Shown here piece after piece: positions 1 to 9,185 of a stretch of 41,097 nucleotides of DNA. How positions within the stretch are numbered: the first letter of the stretch is position 1; each line of letters begins with the position of its first letter. The notes under the pieces were generated by a model. That model saw nothing but the letters and a program-made list of their open reading frames with translations. It made no database searches and was not told where the DNA came from. This DNA comes from Brasilonema sp. UFV-L1. GTDB taxonomy: Bacteria; Cyanobacteriota; Cyanobacteriia; Cyanobacteriales; Nostocaceae. The DNA is taken from positions 1 through 41,097 of the forward strand of contig NZ_QMEA01000049.1 of assembly GCF_012912105.1 (NCBI RefSeq), given 5' to 3'. The translations under genes and the position numbers were made by a program.

Positions 1-101
1 AGATGGGGAAGATGGGGGAGATGGGGGAGAAAAACAGTTAATGTACATTAATTTTACTCCCCCGACTCCCCCGACTCCCCTGACTCCTGACTCCTGACTA
101 A
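1..101. repeat. Low-complexity purine/pyrimidine tandem repeats
   Basis: Three near-identical units of GATGGGGGA type occupy about 1-31. Four units of CTCCCCCGA/CTCCTGA type occupy about 56-99, just downstream of the stop of the minus-strand oxidoreductase. The two blocks are roughly complementary, so a folded RNA is possible, but no clean terminator is seen. Such short tandem repeats are common between genes in filamentous cyanobacteria. Confidence 0.6.
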
Positions 102-2117
102 TTATTTCCAATCATCCCAATTTTGGTTAAAAATCGAGGTGTCGGGGAAGGCTGTAGGATTGCCATTTTTCTCCAATAGCTGCTTGAGGAGTTGTAATCG
201 GGGTTCGTTTAAAGGCAATTTTTCCACGAGTTGGTAAGGTGCAACACTATTTTTCAAAGCAAAAGCTGCTGTTGTTCCCGCTGCTGCACCTGCAGACCAT
301 TCAAAAGAATGAACCCTGTATGCTGCTGCAGCAATATGACTGGTTCCGATGCTTTTTCCACCTACGAGTAAGTTGTTGATTTTTTGGGGAATCATTGCTC
401 TGAGTGCAATTTGGAAAGGATAAGCTTGTCCAGCACCGCGCCTTTCGCCTGCACGTTCTGTATTACCAGGCGCTTCTGGAGGGCTTTTGGTCATGCAAGG
501 ATGGAAGTCTATGGCGTAGTGACCGATACCTACAGCATCGGGGAAGATTGTGGAACGAGTCCGCCGCGCTACTTTGTCTGGACTTATCTGACCTGAAAGA
601 ACTGATGCTGCTTCTAAACCTCCTAATGCAGCTTTTAGGCGACGATACATATCTTGCGGTAATGTCTTTCGATAATACTCGTCATCGTAGTTACGACGAG
701 AGATATCGATTTCCCAAATAGAAAAGCCTTCGGGTTGTCCCCAACTTGGGCGTCCAATGATGCGTCGTCCTTCTCGCATATAGGGGTGTTTTGACAAGCC
801 ATGCGCTGTTCCCATCGGTGAATCTAGCCCTGATAAAAAGCGGTGATTCGGTTCTGGCTGCTTGACACCATCTCCTAATTGAGAATCTGTATTCCCAGCA
901 GTCAACCAGTAATAGTATCCCAGAGAGATTTCCTCTGCTTTGCGTAAGGCTTCTGTTCGCAGTCCGCCCATCCAGCCTCCTGATTTCAATTGCCCAGAGG
1001 CTTGTAATTGTTGACGAGTGTAAATCAGGTTATCGGCGGAGGTTCCTGGACGGTAATCATTGCCCCAAGTCCAGTTTTGCATTGAGATGTCTCCTGGTGT
1101 GGGAGCGCTAAATTTTATATTGCTAAATTCCATTGGTTGTCCTTTCGTAGGACTCCAAATACGACGGTAAGTAAAAACTAAGGGAAAGCTTGCCAGCCGC
1201 TTTAATTCATAGCTATAATAAGGGGAGTACTGTGGATAAGATGGGGGCATTTTTTGAGTTTGCGGATCTTTCGTAGCCTCCATTGCGAATGTGTAAGTAA
1301 AACCTTGAGTGCAAAAAGGATCGTTTTGAGCACTGGAAGAAGAAGGCTCCAAGTAAGAGCGAGCATCAATACCCAGGCGGTAGGGAACATCTGCCAGACC
1401 AATGATTTCCCCAGTTTCTGAAGTATCTACAACATACCAATTCGGAGCATTAGTACCAGCTTTACTTTTGGTTTGCTTGGGGACGAGGCGAACAATATTT
1501 TTGGTAAAGCGGGATGAGTTTTGGTAGGTATAAGCGTCTTCGATAGTTTGGGATAAGGGAAAAGTGTTGAGAGGTGGTGCGCCTTGGGCTGGTTGATGTT
1601 GGATGGCGATCGCACTACTAATGAGCGAACCGTCGCTACTATATTCGAGTTCCTTAATAACGGTGTTTGGGAACCATTGCAACTTTCCTTTGCCTTTTTT
1701 TTCAGCATCTTTGAGCATCGAAGTCAAAACTTCATGACCATCGCGGGGAAGGAAGCAAGAGTCACTGACCCAGCAGTCACCAGGGTTAATATTACCACGG
1801 TATGTGCTCTGAATGCGCTTTCGTAATTCTAAGTAACCACGAGAGTAGAAGAGTTTGCGACGTTGGGTTGGGCGTTCATCAAGTGCGGAAGTTCCTTGTG
1901 AAGAGATTTGTCCTCCCAGCCAATCAGTGATTTCGGTCAGACAGACTGTTTGTCCTGCTAGTATTGCTTCATAAGCTGTGGCTACACCAGATAATCCTCC
2001 ACCGACAACTAGAATGTCACAATTAACTGTTTTGTCAGGTGTTCTAGGTGGTGCTGCGGTAACAGCGTATGGTGCGAGAAAAGAGAAAAAAGTCAGTATA
2101 GATAGCGATCGCTTCAT
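102..2117 (-). CDS. Exported FAD-dependent oxidoreductase
   Basis: Predicted flavoprotein of about 671 residues; the substrate cannot be told from sequence. I chose the ATG at 2117 because it gives a clean signal peptide (MKRSLSILTFFSF..., cleavage near AVTA-A, residue 21). The longer open frame from 2324 would bury this and crosses a terminator-like hairpin. After the signal peptide comes the dinucleotide-binding motif DILVVGGGLSGVATAYEA (about residues 34-51), typical of the FAD_oxidored family (PF12831 type). Near the C-terminus NLLVGGKSIGTSHIAAAAYR is the usual second FAD-contact region. No twin-arginine motif is visible, so export would be Sec-type, although a cofactor-binding protein might be expected to use Tat. 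It lies downstream of the kinase gene on the same strand, but the hairpin between them suggests separate transcription. Confidence 0.85.
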   Translation of the reverse strand: MKRSLSILTFFSFLAPYAVTAAPPRTPDKTVNCDILVVGGGLSGVATAYEAILAGQTVCLTEITDWLGGQISSQGTSALDERPTQRRKLFYSRGYLELRKRIQSTYRGNINPGDCWVSDSCFLPRDGHEVLTSMLKDAEKKGKGKLQWFPNTVIKELEYSSDGSLISSAIAIQHQPAQGAPPLNTFPLSQTIEDAYTYQNSSRFTKNIVRLVPKQTKSKAGTNAPNWYVVDTSETGEIIGLADVPYRLGIDARSYLEPSSSSAQNDPFCTQGFTYTFAMEATKDPQTQKMPPSYPQYSPYYSYELKRLASFPLVFTYRRIWSPTKGQPMEFSNIKFSAPTPGDISMQNWTWGNDYRPGTSADNLIYTRQQLQASGQLKSGGWMGGLRTEALRKAEEISLGYYYWLTAGNTDSQLGDGVKQPEPNHRFLSGLDSPMGTAHGLSKHPYMREGRRIIGRPSWGQPEGFSIWEIDISRRNYDDEYYRKTLPQDMYRRLKAALGGLEAASVLSGQISPDKVARRTRSTIFPDAVGIGHYAIDFHPCMTKSPPEAPGNTERAGERRGAGQAYPFQIALRAMIPQKINNLLVGGKSIGTSHIAAAAYRVHSFEWSAGAAAGTTAAFALKNSVAPYQLVEKLPLNEPRLQLLKQLLEKNGNPTAFPDTSIFNQNWDDWK

Positions 2118-2208
2118 TCTTAACAAGATCCGTTCAACTCCTACATTAGCTTTGAGAACATTTGAGAAAATGCTCTGGCGACTTTCTTTAGGCGACAAGA
2201 CAAATAAT

Positions 2209-2230
2209 AAAACCTGCTTTAGCAGGTTTT
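2209..2230 (-). terminator. Rho-independent terminator of the kinase gene
   Basis: Perfect inverted repeat AAAACCTGC / GCAGGTTTT with a 4-nt loop. Read on the minus strand it is followed by TTTTATTATTT. It lies about 120 bp past the stop of the kinase gene and about 90 bp before the oxidoreductase start, so it separates the two units. Confidence 0.7.
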
Positions 2231-2350
2231 CATACGTTTCATACCCGTACCCTAGGGACGCATACGGACGTCTCATTTGACAAGTCGCGTATCGCTTTTG
2301 CCAGTTACTATAGCAGCAATTCAAGACGCTACTATATGTAAAAATGTTCT

Positions 2351-3784
2351 TTACTGAAGTTCTTTAAACGATAGTCGAGCGATTGGTGCTTTTGGATCTT
2401 GACTCGCAAAAGCGCAATATGCTTTTGGATTCACTGTTCCATAGTTTTTGAGGAAATTCAAACAACTGGAGTGATCGCCAAAGGTAGCTACGTAAACGAC
2501 AAATAAATTCTTGTCAACCAGATTTGGATAATCTGGTATCCAAAACACACCTGTTTGAGAATAACCTGTCGCCTGCAAAGTTTTCGTTTGCTTGACAGCA
2601 TTTTGTAAATTAGGGAAGGTAGAGTCGGCGACGAAATGAAATGAACTCGGCAAAGCAGTGCTGTCTATATTTGTTTGTTTCTTGGTTTGCTCTATTTGAG
2701 AATTAGTCGTTATAGAATTTGTCATTAACCCAGATGAAACTTTGTGACTATACGCAGTTTGGTGCCGAAAGTTCGTTAATAAAAGACCAATAATTATAGA
2801 TGTACCGATTAATGTACCTGTCATGAAAAGACTGCCAATAAATACACCGTTTTGTTTTGTATTTTGAACAGCATATTTGAGACTTTTAGGAATAGTTTGG
2901 GAGGTTGATGTCGTTGATTTTGCCATTTTTGAGCGAAGAGAATTTGCAACTCTTTGTAGAGCGTATGCCATTGCTCTTGCACTTGAATAGCGTTCTTTGA
3001 TATTATTCCGAATTGCTTTATCCAGCACTGCTACTAAACTCGGACTGACTGCATCCCGCTGCCAAATACTTTCACCAGTGTAGGGATCTGTTGTCATATG
3101 TTGCGGTAATTGTCCTGTCAGTAAATAAATAGCTGTTAATCCTAAACTATATATATCACTGGCAAAAACTGGACGCCCAGCCGCTTGTTCATTAGGCATA
3201 AACCCTGGTGTACCAACAATAATTGAACTGCTAACAGTTCCTTGCACATTCATTACTGTCGCCATTGTTTCTCGCACTGCACCAAAATCAATTAACACTG
3301 GTTTTCCATCTGATGAGCGCAGAATAATATTATCTGGTTTAATATCGCGGTGGATGATACCTTTATCATGGATATCTTCCAAGATATCTAACAAACTGAG
3401 CAGAATAGAAACAACTTCATTCTCGCTGAAAGTTCCACTTGTTTGAACTTTCTGAAAGAGGGTTTGTCCGTCAATCCATTCTTGTACTAAGTAGAATTGT
3501 TCAAACTTTTGAAAGTAAGCGTACAGAGTGGGAATTTGATGACTAGTTCCTCCCAATTCTTCTAAAATGATTGCTTCCCGTTGAAATCGTTTTTGTATCA
3601 GTTCATAAACTAGAAGATTATCCTCGTTCACTGGTTTAAGTTGTTTAATCACACAACGGCGTCTCGAAGGCATTTGAGTATCTTCTGCTAAGAATGTGTC
3701 ACAAAAACCGCCAGAACTCAGTACGCTGAGAATGTGATAACGCTCGCTTAATAATGCTGGTATTGTTGTTTTTTCTTGACTCAT
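2351..3784 (-). CDS. Membrane-anchored serine/threonine protein kinase
   Basis: Hanks-type Ser/Thr kinase of 477 residues. The order is: glycine-rich loop LSSGGFCDTF (about 22-31), catalytic Lys47 in CVIKQLKP, catalytic loop HRDIKPDN (145-152), DFG (166-168), and GTPGFMPNEQA (191-201), where the usual APE is PNE. One membrane helix follows at about 313-337. After it comes a region of about 140 residues ending in an SPOR-like or substrate-sensing stretch (FWIPDYPNLVDKNLFVVY...) that I cannot assign to a family. This kinase-TM-extracytoplasmic layout is common in filamentous cyanobacteria. No cognate phosphatase or obvious target is adjacent. A strong hairpin lies about 110 bp upstream of the start. 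Confidence 0.92.
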   Translation of the reverse strand: MSQEKTTIPALLSERYHILSVLSSGGFCDTFLAEDTQMPSRRRCVIKQLKPVNEDNLLVYELIQKRFQREAIILEELGGTSHQIPTLYAYFQKFEQFYLVQEWIDGQTLFQKVQTSGTFSENEVVSILLSLLDILEDIHDKGIIHRDIKPDNIILRSSDGKPVLIDFGAVRETMATVMNVQGTVSSSIIVGTPGFMPNEQAAGRPVFASDIYSLGLTAIYLLTGQLPQHMTTDPYTGESIWQRDAVSPSLVAVLDKAIRNNIKERYSSARAMAYALQRVANSLRSKMAKSTTSTSQTIPKSLKYAVQNTKQNGVFIGSLFMTGTLIGTSIIIGLLLTNFRHQTAYSHKVSSGLMTNSITTNSQIEQTKKQTNIDSTALPSSFHFVADSTFPNLQNAVKQTKTLQATGYSQTGVFWIPDYPNLVDKNLFVVYVATFGDHSSCLNFLKNYGTVNPKAYCAFASQDPKAPIARLSFKELQ

Positions 3785-3891
3785 ATTCGTCTATATGCGC
3801 TCTGTTTTGATTAAAAAAATAAGTATGGTAATTGTCACAAAAAAAACTGAGCCACAATGAACTTGTTTTCTCTTCAACTCAAGGTCGTCAA

Positions 3892-3929
3892 GCGCCCTAT
3901 GCTCTTGACATGCCAAGAGAATAGGGCGC
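3892..3929. other. Long hairpin upstream of the kinase gene
   Basis: Arms at 3892-3907 and 3914-3929 pair over 16 positions with one mismatch (GCGCCCTATgCTCTTG against CAAGAGaATAGGGCGC), with a 6-nt loop. There is no T-run on either side, so it is not a standard terminator. It would lie in the 5' leader of the kinase mRNA if transcription starts further upstream, or it may be a small palindromic repeat. Confidence 0.6.
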
Positions 3930-4285
3930 AAAACGTATAGTAGCTCGGTTTTCTGTCTGTGTGCGTACAATCGCAATTTCTACAAATCCAGTGATTTTTA
4001 AAGTATTAATCGTTACTTACATTTTTTTAATGTTTGAGTTGAAGATAATTTGATTTTCATTGAAAGTTACCTATAACAATTCTATTTTATGTCTGAAAAT
4101 GAAAAGACTAAAATTCTCGACTTCGTCAAAGTTGTCAGGAATCTTGTTTTTACAGATGATTTAGGACTGCTGTATAGCAGAATATCACAATCAGTTGGCC
4201 TGTTCGATAAGCTGTGAAAGTTCATGTCAAACCAAGTGTTTAAATTGATAATAGATGTTTGTAAAATCCTTTTCTAACAAAAAAA

Positions 4286-4321
4286 GTAAGATAAGTAAGA
4301 AAGGTAAGAAAGGTAGGAAAA
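4286..4321. repeat. 9-bp tandem repeat, four units
   Basis: Four successive 9-mers read GTAAGATAA, GTAAGAAAG, GTAAGAAAG and GTAGGAAAA. It is purine-only apart from the T positions and lies in the leader region of the sensor gene, about 300 bp before its start. Confidence 0.65.
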
Positions 4322-4622
4322 ATCATAAAAAGTTCTATATCTTCCTGTCAAAATTATTTTAGTGTAGAGTAATGAAAGTGAATTGTCATGGCTTTCGGTG
4401 AGGTCACTAAAAATGATCTCATACCATGTTGGATTTTAGATTTTAGATTGTGAAAGAGTTACTGGTAATCGCTTCTAGCGCTCCATCTGTCGCAATCATT
4501 TTTCACGCTTGGTATCAATTCTAAATTCTTCTGCAAAAATTTAGTGGTCTGAAATTTAATACATAGTAAACAAAGCACCAAAAAGTAACATTTTATGAAT
4601 CATCTTGCTTGAGGTTAACCTA

Positions 4623-7331
4623 ATGCTTCAGGAAGATTTTGTTATCAGTAGCAGCTACGACTCGCGCCTTGTCGGGCTTTCGATTGTGATTTCCGTCTTA
4701 GCTTCATACACAGCTCTTGATTTGGCTGGGCGAGTCACAGCAGCGAAAGCACCAGCGAGATTTGCTTGGTTGATTGGCGGCGGAATCGTCATGGGAATTG
4801 GTATTTGGTCGATGCACTTTGTTGCTATGCTTGCCTTCAGTTTGCCTATGCCGATGTCCTATGATATGTGGACTGTGCTAGTGTCAATGCTGCCTGCGAT
4901 GATTGCCTCTGTTGGAGCACTTTTTCTCGCCAGTCGCCGAGTGTTGAGTCTCCAGCAATTGCTTATTGGCGGTACTCTCATGGGTATTGGCATTGCGTCT
5001 ATGCATTATATTGGAATGTACGCAATGTTGATAGATGCAACGATTGAGTATAATTATGTACTAGTAATCATTTCTGTGGCGATCGCCATCGGTGCGTCAA
5101 TCGTCGCACTATGGATTGCATTCCAGCTACGGACACAGACTAGCACAATCATCGGCTGGACAAAGATTGGCAGTGCATTCGTCATGGGAGGAGCAATTGC
5201 TGGAATGCACTACACAGGGATAGCGGCGGCTCATTTTAAGGCGGTTCACTCACGAGCAATAATGACTCCCCAGGCGATGACAAATTCACTAACGTGGCTT
5301 GCTGTTTGTATCGGTATTGCTACTGTTGTCATCTTGAGTTTTGCGTTGCTGACTTCATTTGTTGATCAGCGTTTGACAGCCTCTGCGAAGCTTTTGGAAC
5401 AGCAAGAAGTCGAAGTCATGCTTTCAGTGCTGTTTACAGAAATTACCTTACGGATTCGGCGATCGCTTAAATTAGAAGATGTTCTCAACACAACTGTCAA
5501 AGAAGTTCGTCAAGCATTAACAGCAGATCGTGTTGTGATCTATCGCTTCAATTCTGATTGGAGTGGGACTATCATCGCTGAGTCAGTAGCAGAGAGTTTA
5601 GTCAAAAGTTTAGGACAAACAGTTAATCACCCTTTTCCAGAAGATTACATTGAAATGTATAAAAATGGTAGAGTCCGAGCAACTAGCAATATTTACAAAG
5701 CGGGCTTTGCAGATTGTCATAGGAAGATTCTAGAAGATTTTCAAATCAAGGCAAATTTAGTTGCACCGATTTTAAAGAATCATCAGCTGACGGGGTTATT
5801 ATGTGCTCATCAATGCTTTGAACCTCGAAAATGGCAAAAGTCTGAAATTGATTTATTTAGACAATTAGCGATTCAAGTTGGGATAGCTTTAGAGCAAGCG
5901 AATCTTTTAGACGAACTTCAACAAGCGCAAAAAGTTCTGCGGCTTCGTGATCGGGCGATCGCAGCAGTGAGTAATGCCATTTTTATAAGCGATCCACATC
6001 AACCAGATAATCCGATCATCTTTTGCAATCCGGCTTTTGAAACAATCACAGGTTATTCACAAGAAGATGTGCTTGGGTGTAACTACCGCTTTTTACTCGG
6101 AACCGACACAAACCAAACAACTGTTGAACAAGTAAACAACGGTATGCGTGATTCAGGTGATGAATCTCAGGTGATCGTCAAAAGCTACCGCAAAGATGGT
6201 ACTCTATTTTGGTGTGAATTAACAGTTTCTCCAGTGCGAGACGCATTTGGACGAGTCACAAACTTTATTGGCGTGTTATCTGACATTACTTTACGCAAGC
6301 AGGCTGAAGAACAAGTCAAACGTAGTAAAGAAGTTCTCCAAAGGCAACTTCTGGAACTGATTGATGATATCAAAGACGCAAATCATGCTGATTTAACGGT
6401 TCGAGCTAAAATTTCAGCCGGTGAAATTGGTATCCTGGCTGATTTTTTAAATACCATTATTGACAGCCTTCAACGAATTGTGACTCAAGTCAAAACAGTT
6501 GCGAACCAAGTGAATGTTTCTATCAAGGAAAACTCCAGTGCTATTGAACAAGTCGCAGATGAAGTGCTCACACAAGTTGATGAGATCACTCACATCCTTG
6601 AGAATATAGATAATATGACTCTCTCAATCCAAACGGTGACAGAGAATGCTCGCCAAGCTGCAGGAGCGGTTCATATCACTTGTGACGCAGCACAAGCAGC
6701 AGATACAGCAATGGATTTTACGATCAATACTATAGAGAGTTTACAACAAATCGTTGCCGAAACGGCTAACACAGTGAAGTCTGTGGGCGAAACTTCTCAA
6801 AAAATTTCCTCCCTTGCATCCTTGATGAAGCAAATCGATAGACAAGCCAACTTGTTAGTCATCAATGCTGGTGTTGAGGCTGCGTGGATGGGTGATGCAA
6901 GTCGAGCTTTTATCTTAGTCGCAGAAGAAATTGCTCAATTGGTTGCGAAGTCTGCTGAAGTGACTAAAGAGATTGAACAAATTTTCGACAACATCCAATC
7001 ACAAACAACTGAAGTCATCAAAGCGATTGAACAAGGAACAATTAAGATGGTAAATGGAGCAAATGTTGTTGAAGATGCCAAGCTTTACCTCAGGCAAATT
7101 CTAGAGATGTCTCGTCAGATTGATGACTTAGTGCAGTTAATTTTTACAGCAACAATTTCTGAGACACAAACATCTCAAATAGTTGTCTCGTCGATGAAAG
7201 AGATTGCTCAAGCTTTTGAACAAACTGCTGATTCGTCTCGTATGGTGTCTCATTCTCTACAAGAAACACGAGAAGTCGCGCTGCAATTGCAAGATTCTGT
7301 CGGTGTCTTCAAAACAGAAGTGAGCGCTTGA
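4623..7331 (+). CDS. MHYT-GAF-PAS-MCP hybrid chemoreceptor-like sensor
   Basis: About 902 residues. The ATG at 4623 has GAGG eight bases upstream; a TTG at 4605 is in frame but has no ribosome-binding site. The N-terminus is an MHYT integral membrane sensor with three diagnostic motifs: GIWSMHFVAML (about 60-70), GIASMHYIGM (about 123-132) and IAGMHYTGIAA (about 192-202). MHYT domains are proposed to bind copper and sense diatomic gases. A GAF domain of phytochrome-like type follows (about 270-430), then a PAS domain with PAC (about 435-570, NPAFETITGYSQEDVLG), then a methyl-accepting-type coiled-coil domain to the end. The signalling hairpin tip (NAGVEAAWMGDASRAFILVAEE) is divergent from the usual EAARAGE-GRGFAVVA. 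No cheA, cheW or methylesterase gene is nearby, so the receptor is an orphan here; phototaxis-like or gas sensing is inference. Confidence 0.88.
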   Translation: MLQEDFVISSSYDSRLVGLSIVISVLASYTALDLAGRVTAAKAPARFAWLIGGGIVMGIGIWSMHFVAMLAFSLPMPMSYDMWTVLVSMLPAMIASVGALFLASRRVLSLQQLLIGGTLMGIGIASMHYIGMYAMLIDATIEYNYVLVIISVAIAIGASIVALWIAFQLRTQTSTIIGWTKIGSAFVMGGAIAGMHYTGIAAAHFKAVHSRAIMTPQAMTNSLTWLAVCIGIATVVILSFALLTSFVDQRLTASAKLLEQQEVEVMLSVLFTEITLRIRRSLKLEDVLNTTVKEVRQALTADRVVIYRFNSDWSGTIIAESVAESLVKSLGQTVNHPFPEDYIEMYKNGRVRATSNIYKAGFADCHRKILEDFQIKANLVAPILKNHQLTGLLCAHQCFEPRKWQKSEIDLFRQLAIQVGIALEQANLLDELQQAQKVLRLRDRAIAAVSNAIFISDPHQPDNPIIFCNPAFETITGYSQEDVLGCNYRFLLGTDTNQTTVEQVNNGMRDSGDESQVIVKSYRKDGTLFWCELTVSPVRDAFGRVTNFIGVLSDITLRKQAEEQVKRSKEVLQRQLLELIDDIKDANHADLTVRAKISAGEIGILADFLNTIIDSLQRIVTQVKTVANQVNVSIKENSSAIEQVADEVLTQVDEITHILENIDNMTLSIQTVTENARQAAGAVHITCDAAQAADTAMDFTINTIESLQQIVAETANTVKSVGETSQKISSLASLMKQIDRQANLLVINAGVEAAWMGDASRAFILVAEEIAQLVAKSAEVTKEIEQIFDNIQSQTTEVIKAIEQGTIKMVNGANVVEDAKLYLRQILEMSRQIDDLVQLIFTATISETQTSQIVVSSMKEIAQAFEQTADSSRMVSHSLQETREVALQLQDSVGVFKTEVSA

Positions 7332-7379
7332 CGCTCTTAACTAAGACGTTTGACAGGACGGTGTTTTTTCCACATCCGG

Positions 7380-9059
7380 TTAAAAGTCAGATCTTAGTTC
7401 GCCGACTTGTACTAGGGACTTCTTAATCCAATCTGCCAAGCGAATTGAAAGTGCAACAATTGTCAGGGTAGGGTTAGCATATCCTCCTGTAGGGAAAACG
7501 GAGCTACCTGCTATGAATAAGTTAGAGATGCCATGAACTTGGCAATTCTCATCAACAACTCCCTGTTTGGGGTCAATATGCATTCGGGTTGTTCCCATAT
7601 GATGGGCAGTACCCGCAGGTGTAACAAGTTTAGGAAGACCTTCTTTCTGTTCTATTCTAAATTCACCTAACCCAGAACAAGCAAGTTCTTGAGCGATGAT
7701 TTCTTGAGAACGTCGAATTTTGAGGGCATTGTCAGTATCCCACCGCCAGTGAAGTTCTAGCTTTTGACAGCCGAGTGCGTCTCGTTCTTTGCTCAACACA
7801 ACTCGATTGGCAGGATTGGGCACTTGCTCCACTTGATGAACAACCTCGAAGACTTTAAACCTTTGTTGGTTATTTGGCAATTCTGACCATCCGCCTCTGT
7901 GGAATCCATGCAGCAAGGACTGATTTTTAGTAGCAGCCAGGTAACTGGCAAGCATCACGTAATCAATACCACCGATGATATTGACAAACTCTTTGCCAGA
8001 AAGCTGTGGGAGTTTGCCATGAATAAGGGGTTCAGCCACAGCTTTGAATGACTCAATTGCCTTGAGTTGTCGCTGACTAGGACGTGGAAACAGAACAGCG
8101 CTCATATTGACTAACTGCTCACGCTGCATAACCTCTTTCGAGAGCTTGAGATAGCCTAACACTGGAACATCGTTCACACGACGTAGATCGTACAGAGCCA
8201 TTTTGTTAAATAAGTCGGGATCAGCAGGGATAAAATCGCCACCATTGACTAAGGGATGATCCATAAAAAATCTGCCGACAAGATCATGTTCGTTACCCAA
8301 GCCAGCCGTTTGCTGACGATTGGACATCAACAACAGACGCGGATTTTCTAGCCCACCCTGGGCTAGTATAAACACCTTGGCAGCTATCCAAAACTGCTTT
8401 CCCTGTAAAGAAGCAACCCGCAGACGAGTTGCCGTTTTAACAGACTCATTGGTTTCAATCTCAACTGCGTTGAGGTTGAGGTAAACAGTGATATTATCAG
8501 CTAACTCAAGCTCTTGCCGATACTCCTGGTTGAATATATCACCAGGCCCAAACTGGAACATTGCACTCAGCAGTTGGTTTTCATTCAGGGGAAACCGCTT
8601 CGCCTGTTTGTCCTCCCATGTATCAGGATCATAAGCAAATGAACCTGCTTGACAAACTGATTGAGCACGTTTGTAGAACGGCTCCAAGTGCGATCGCCCA
8701 AAAGGCCAACCACTGTAGGGTACCTCTGCTCGCTTCTCAAAATCAATTTCGTCTAAAGGGACATACCGCACACCCTTGCGCCCTTTGCCAATCTTAATTG
8801 ACCAAAGGTTTGAATTGCCGCCAAACCTTCGACACCGGATATCTGTAAGTGACAAAAACGGATCTCCAACGGTTAATCCCTCAGAAAGCGCTTGAGTTTG
8901 TGGATCAAACTCAAGTCCGCCACTCTCCACAAGGCAAACTTTTGTTTTATGTCCAATAAATTCACGGGCTAGGGTGATTCCAGCCGCGCCTGAACCAACA
9001 ATACAAACTTCAGTTTCAATAACTAGGTCTTTTGAGATTAAACGAGCGTCTTTGAGCAT
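7380..9059 (-). CDS. GMC-family FAD oxidoreductase
   Basis: 559 residues, the usual size for glucose-methanol-choline oxidoreductases. The N-terminal Rossmann motif EVCIVGSGAAGITLAREF lies at about 17-34. A C-terminal block has the catalytic histidine region GTAHHMGTTRMH (HH at about 486-487), then NLFIAGSSVFPTGGYANPTLTIVAL (about 514-537), with the paired Asn in ANP near 529. There is no signal peptide, so it is cytoplasmic. The family oxidises alcohols, sugars or choline; the substrate cannot be inferred. It is convergent with the sensor gene (48 bp between stops) and divergent from the metallopeptidase gene. Confidence 0.9.
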   Translation of the reverse strand: MLKDARLISKDLVIETEVCIVGSGAAGITLAREFIGHKTKVCLVESGGLEFDPQTQALSEGLTVGDPFLSLTDIRCRRFGGNSNLWSIKIGKGRKGVRYVPLDEIDFEKRAEVPYSGWPFGRSHLEPFYKRAQSVCQAGSFAYDPDTWEDKQAKRFPLNENQLLSAMFQFGPGDIFNQEYRQELELADNITVYLNLNAVEIETNESVKTATRLRVASLQGKQFWIAAKVFILAQGGLENPRLLLMSNRQQTAGLGNEHDLVGRFFMDHPLVNGGDFIPADPDLFNKMALYDLRRVNDVPVLGYLKLSKEVMQREQLVNMSAVLFPRPSQRQLKAIESFKAVAEPLIHGKLPQLSGKEFVNIIGGIDYVMLASYLAATKNQSLLHGFHRGGWSELPNNQQRFKVFEVVHQVEQVPNPANRVVLSKERDALGCQKLELHWRWDTDNALKIRRSQEIIAQELACSGLGEFRIEQKEGLPKLVTPAGTAHHMGTTRMHIDPKQGVVDENCQVHGISNLFIAGSSVFPTGGYANPTLTIVALSIRLADWIKKSLVQVGELRSDF

Positions 9060-9146
9060 ATCAGTGAAAATTTTAGCTAGGGTGATTTTACCTTATAATA
9101 ATTTTGTCAATGCGTAACTCCTAGTTGATTCCCTCAACTAAGAATT

Positions 9147-9165
9147 CCACGGCTTCAAGTCGTGG
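9147..9165. repeat. Small hairpin of IS200/IS605-end type
   Basis: CCACGGCTT / AAGTCGTGG forms a short hairpin with one G-T pair, directly before the metallopeptidase coding region. Hairpins of this wording occur at ends of IS200/IS605-family elements in cyanobacteria. No transposase is next to it, so it may be a solitary remnant. Confidence 0.35.
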
Positions 9166-9185
9166 CAGTGTCAACACAAAACTTT

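Larger units (their letters stand above)
3785..4622. other. Intergenic region between divergent kinase and sensor genes
   Basis: About 840 bp, AT-rich, with no convincing gene. It should hold the promoters of both divergent genes, but no confident -10/-35 pair was picked. It contains the 3892-3929 hairpin and a 9-bp tandem repeat at 4286-4321. A short minus-strand open frame at 3791-3976 has no ribosome-binding site or recognisable content and was not called. Confidence 0.5.

Noticed and set aside
2118-2324. N-terminal extension of the FAD oxidoreductase frame
   Set aside because: It crosses a terminator-like hairpin and hides a clear signal peptide that starts at 2117.
3791-3976. 61-codon frame upstream of the kinase
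   Set aside because: No ribosome-binding site, spans the 3892-3929 hairpin, composition not protein-like.
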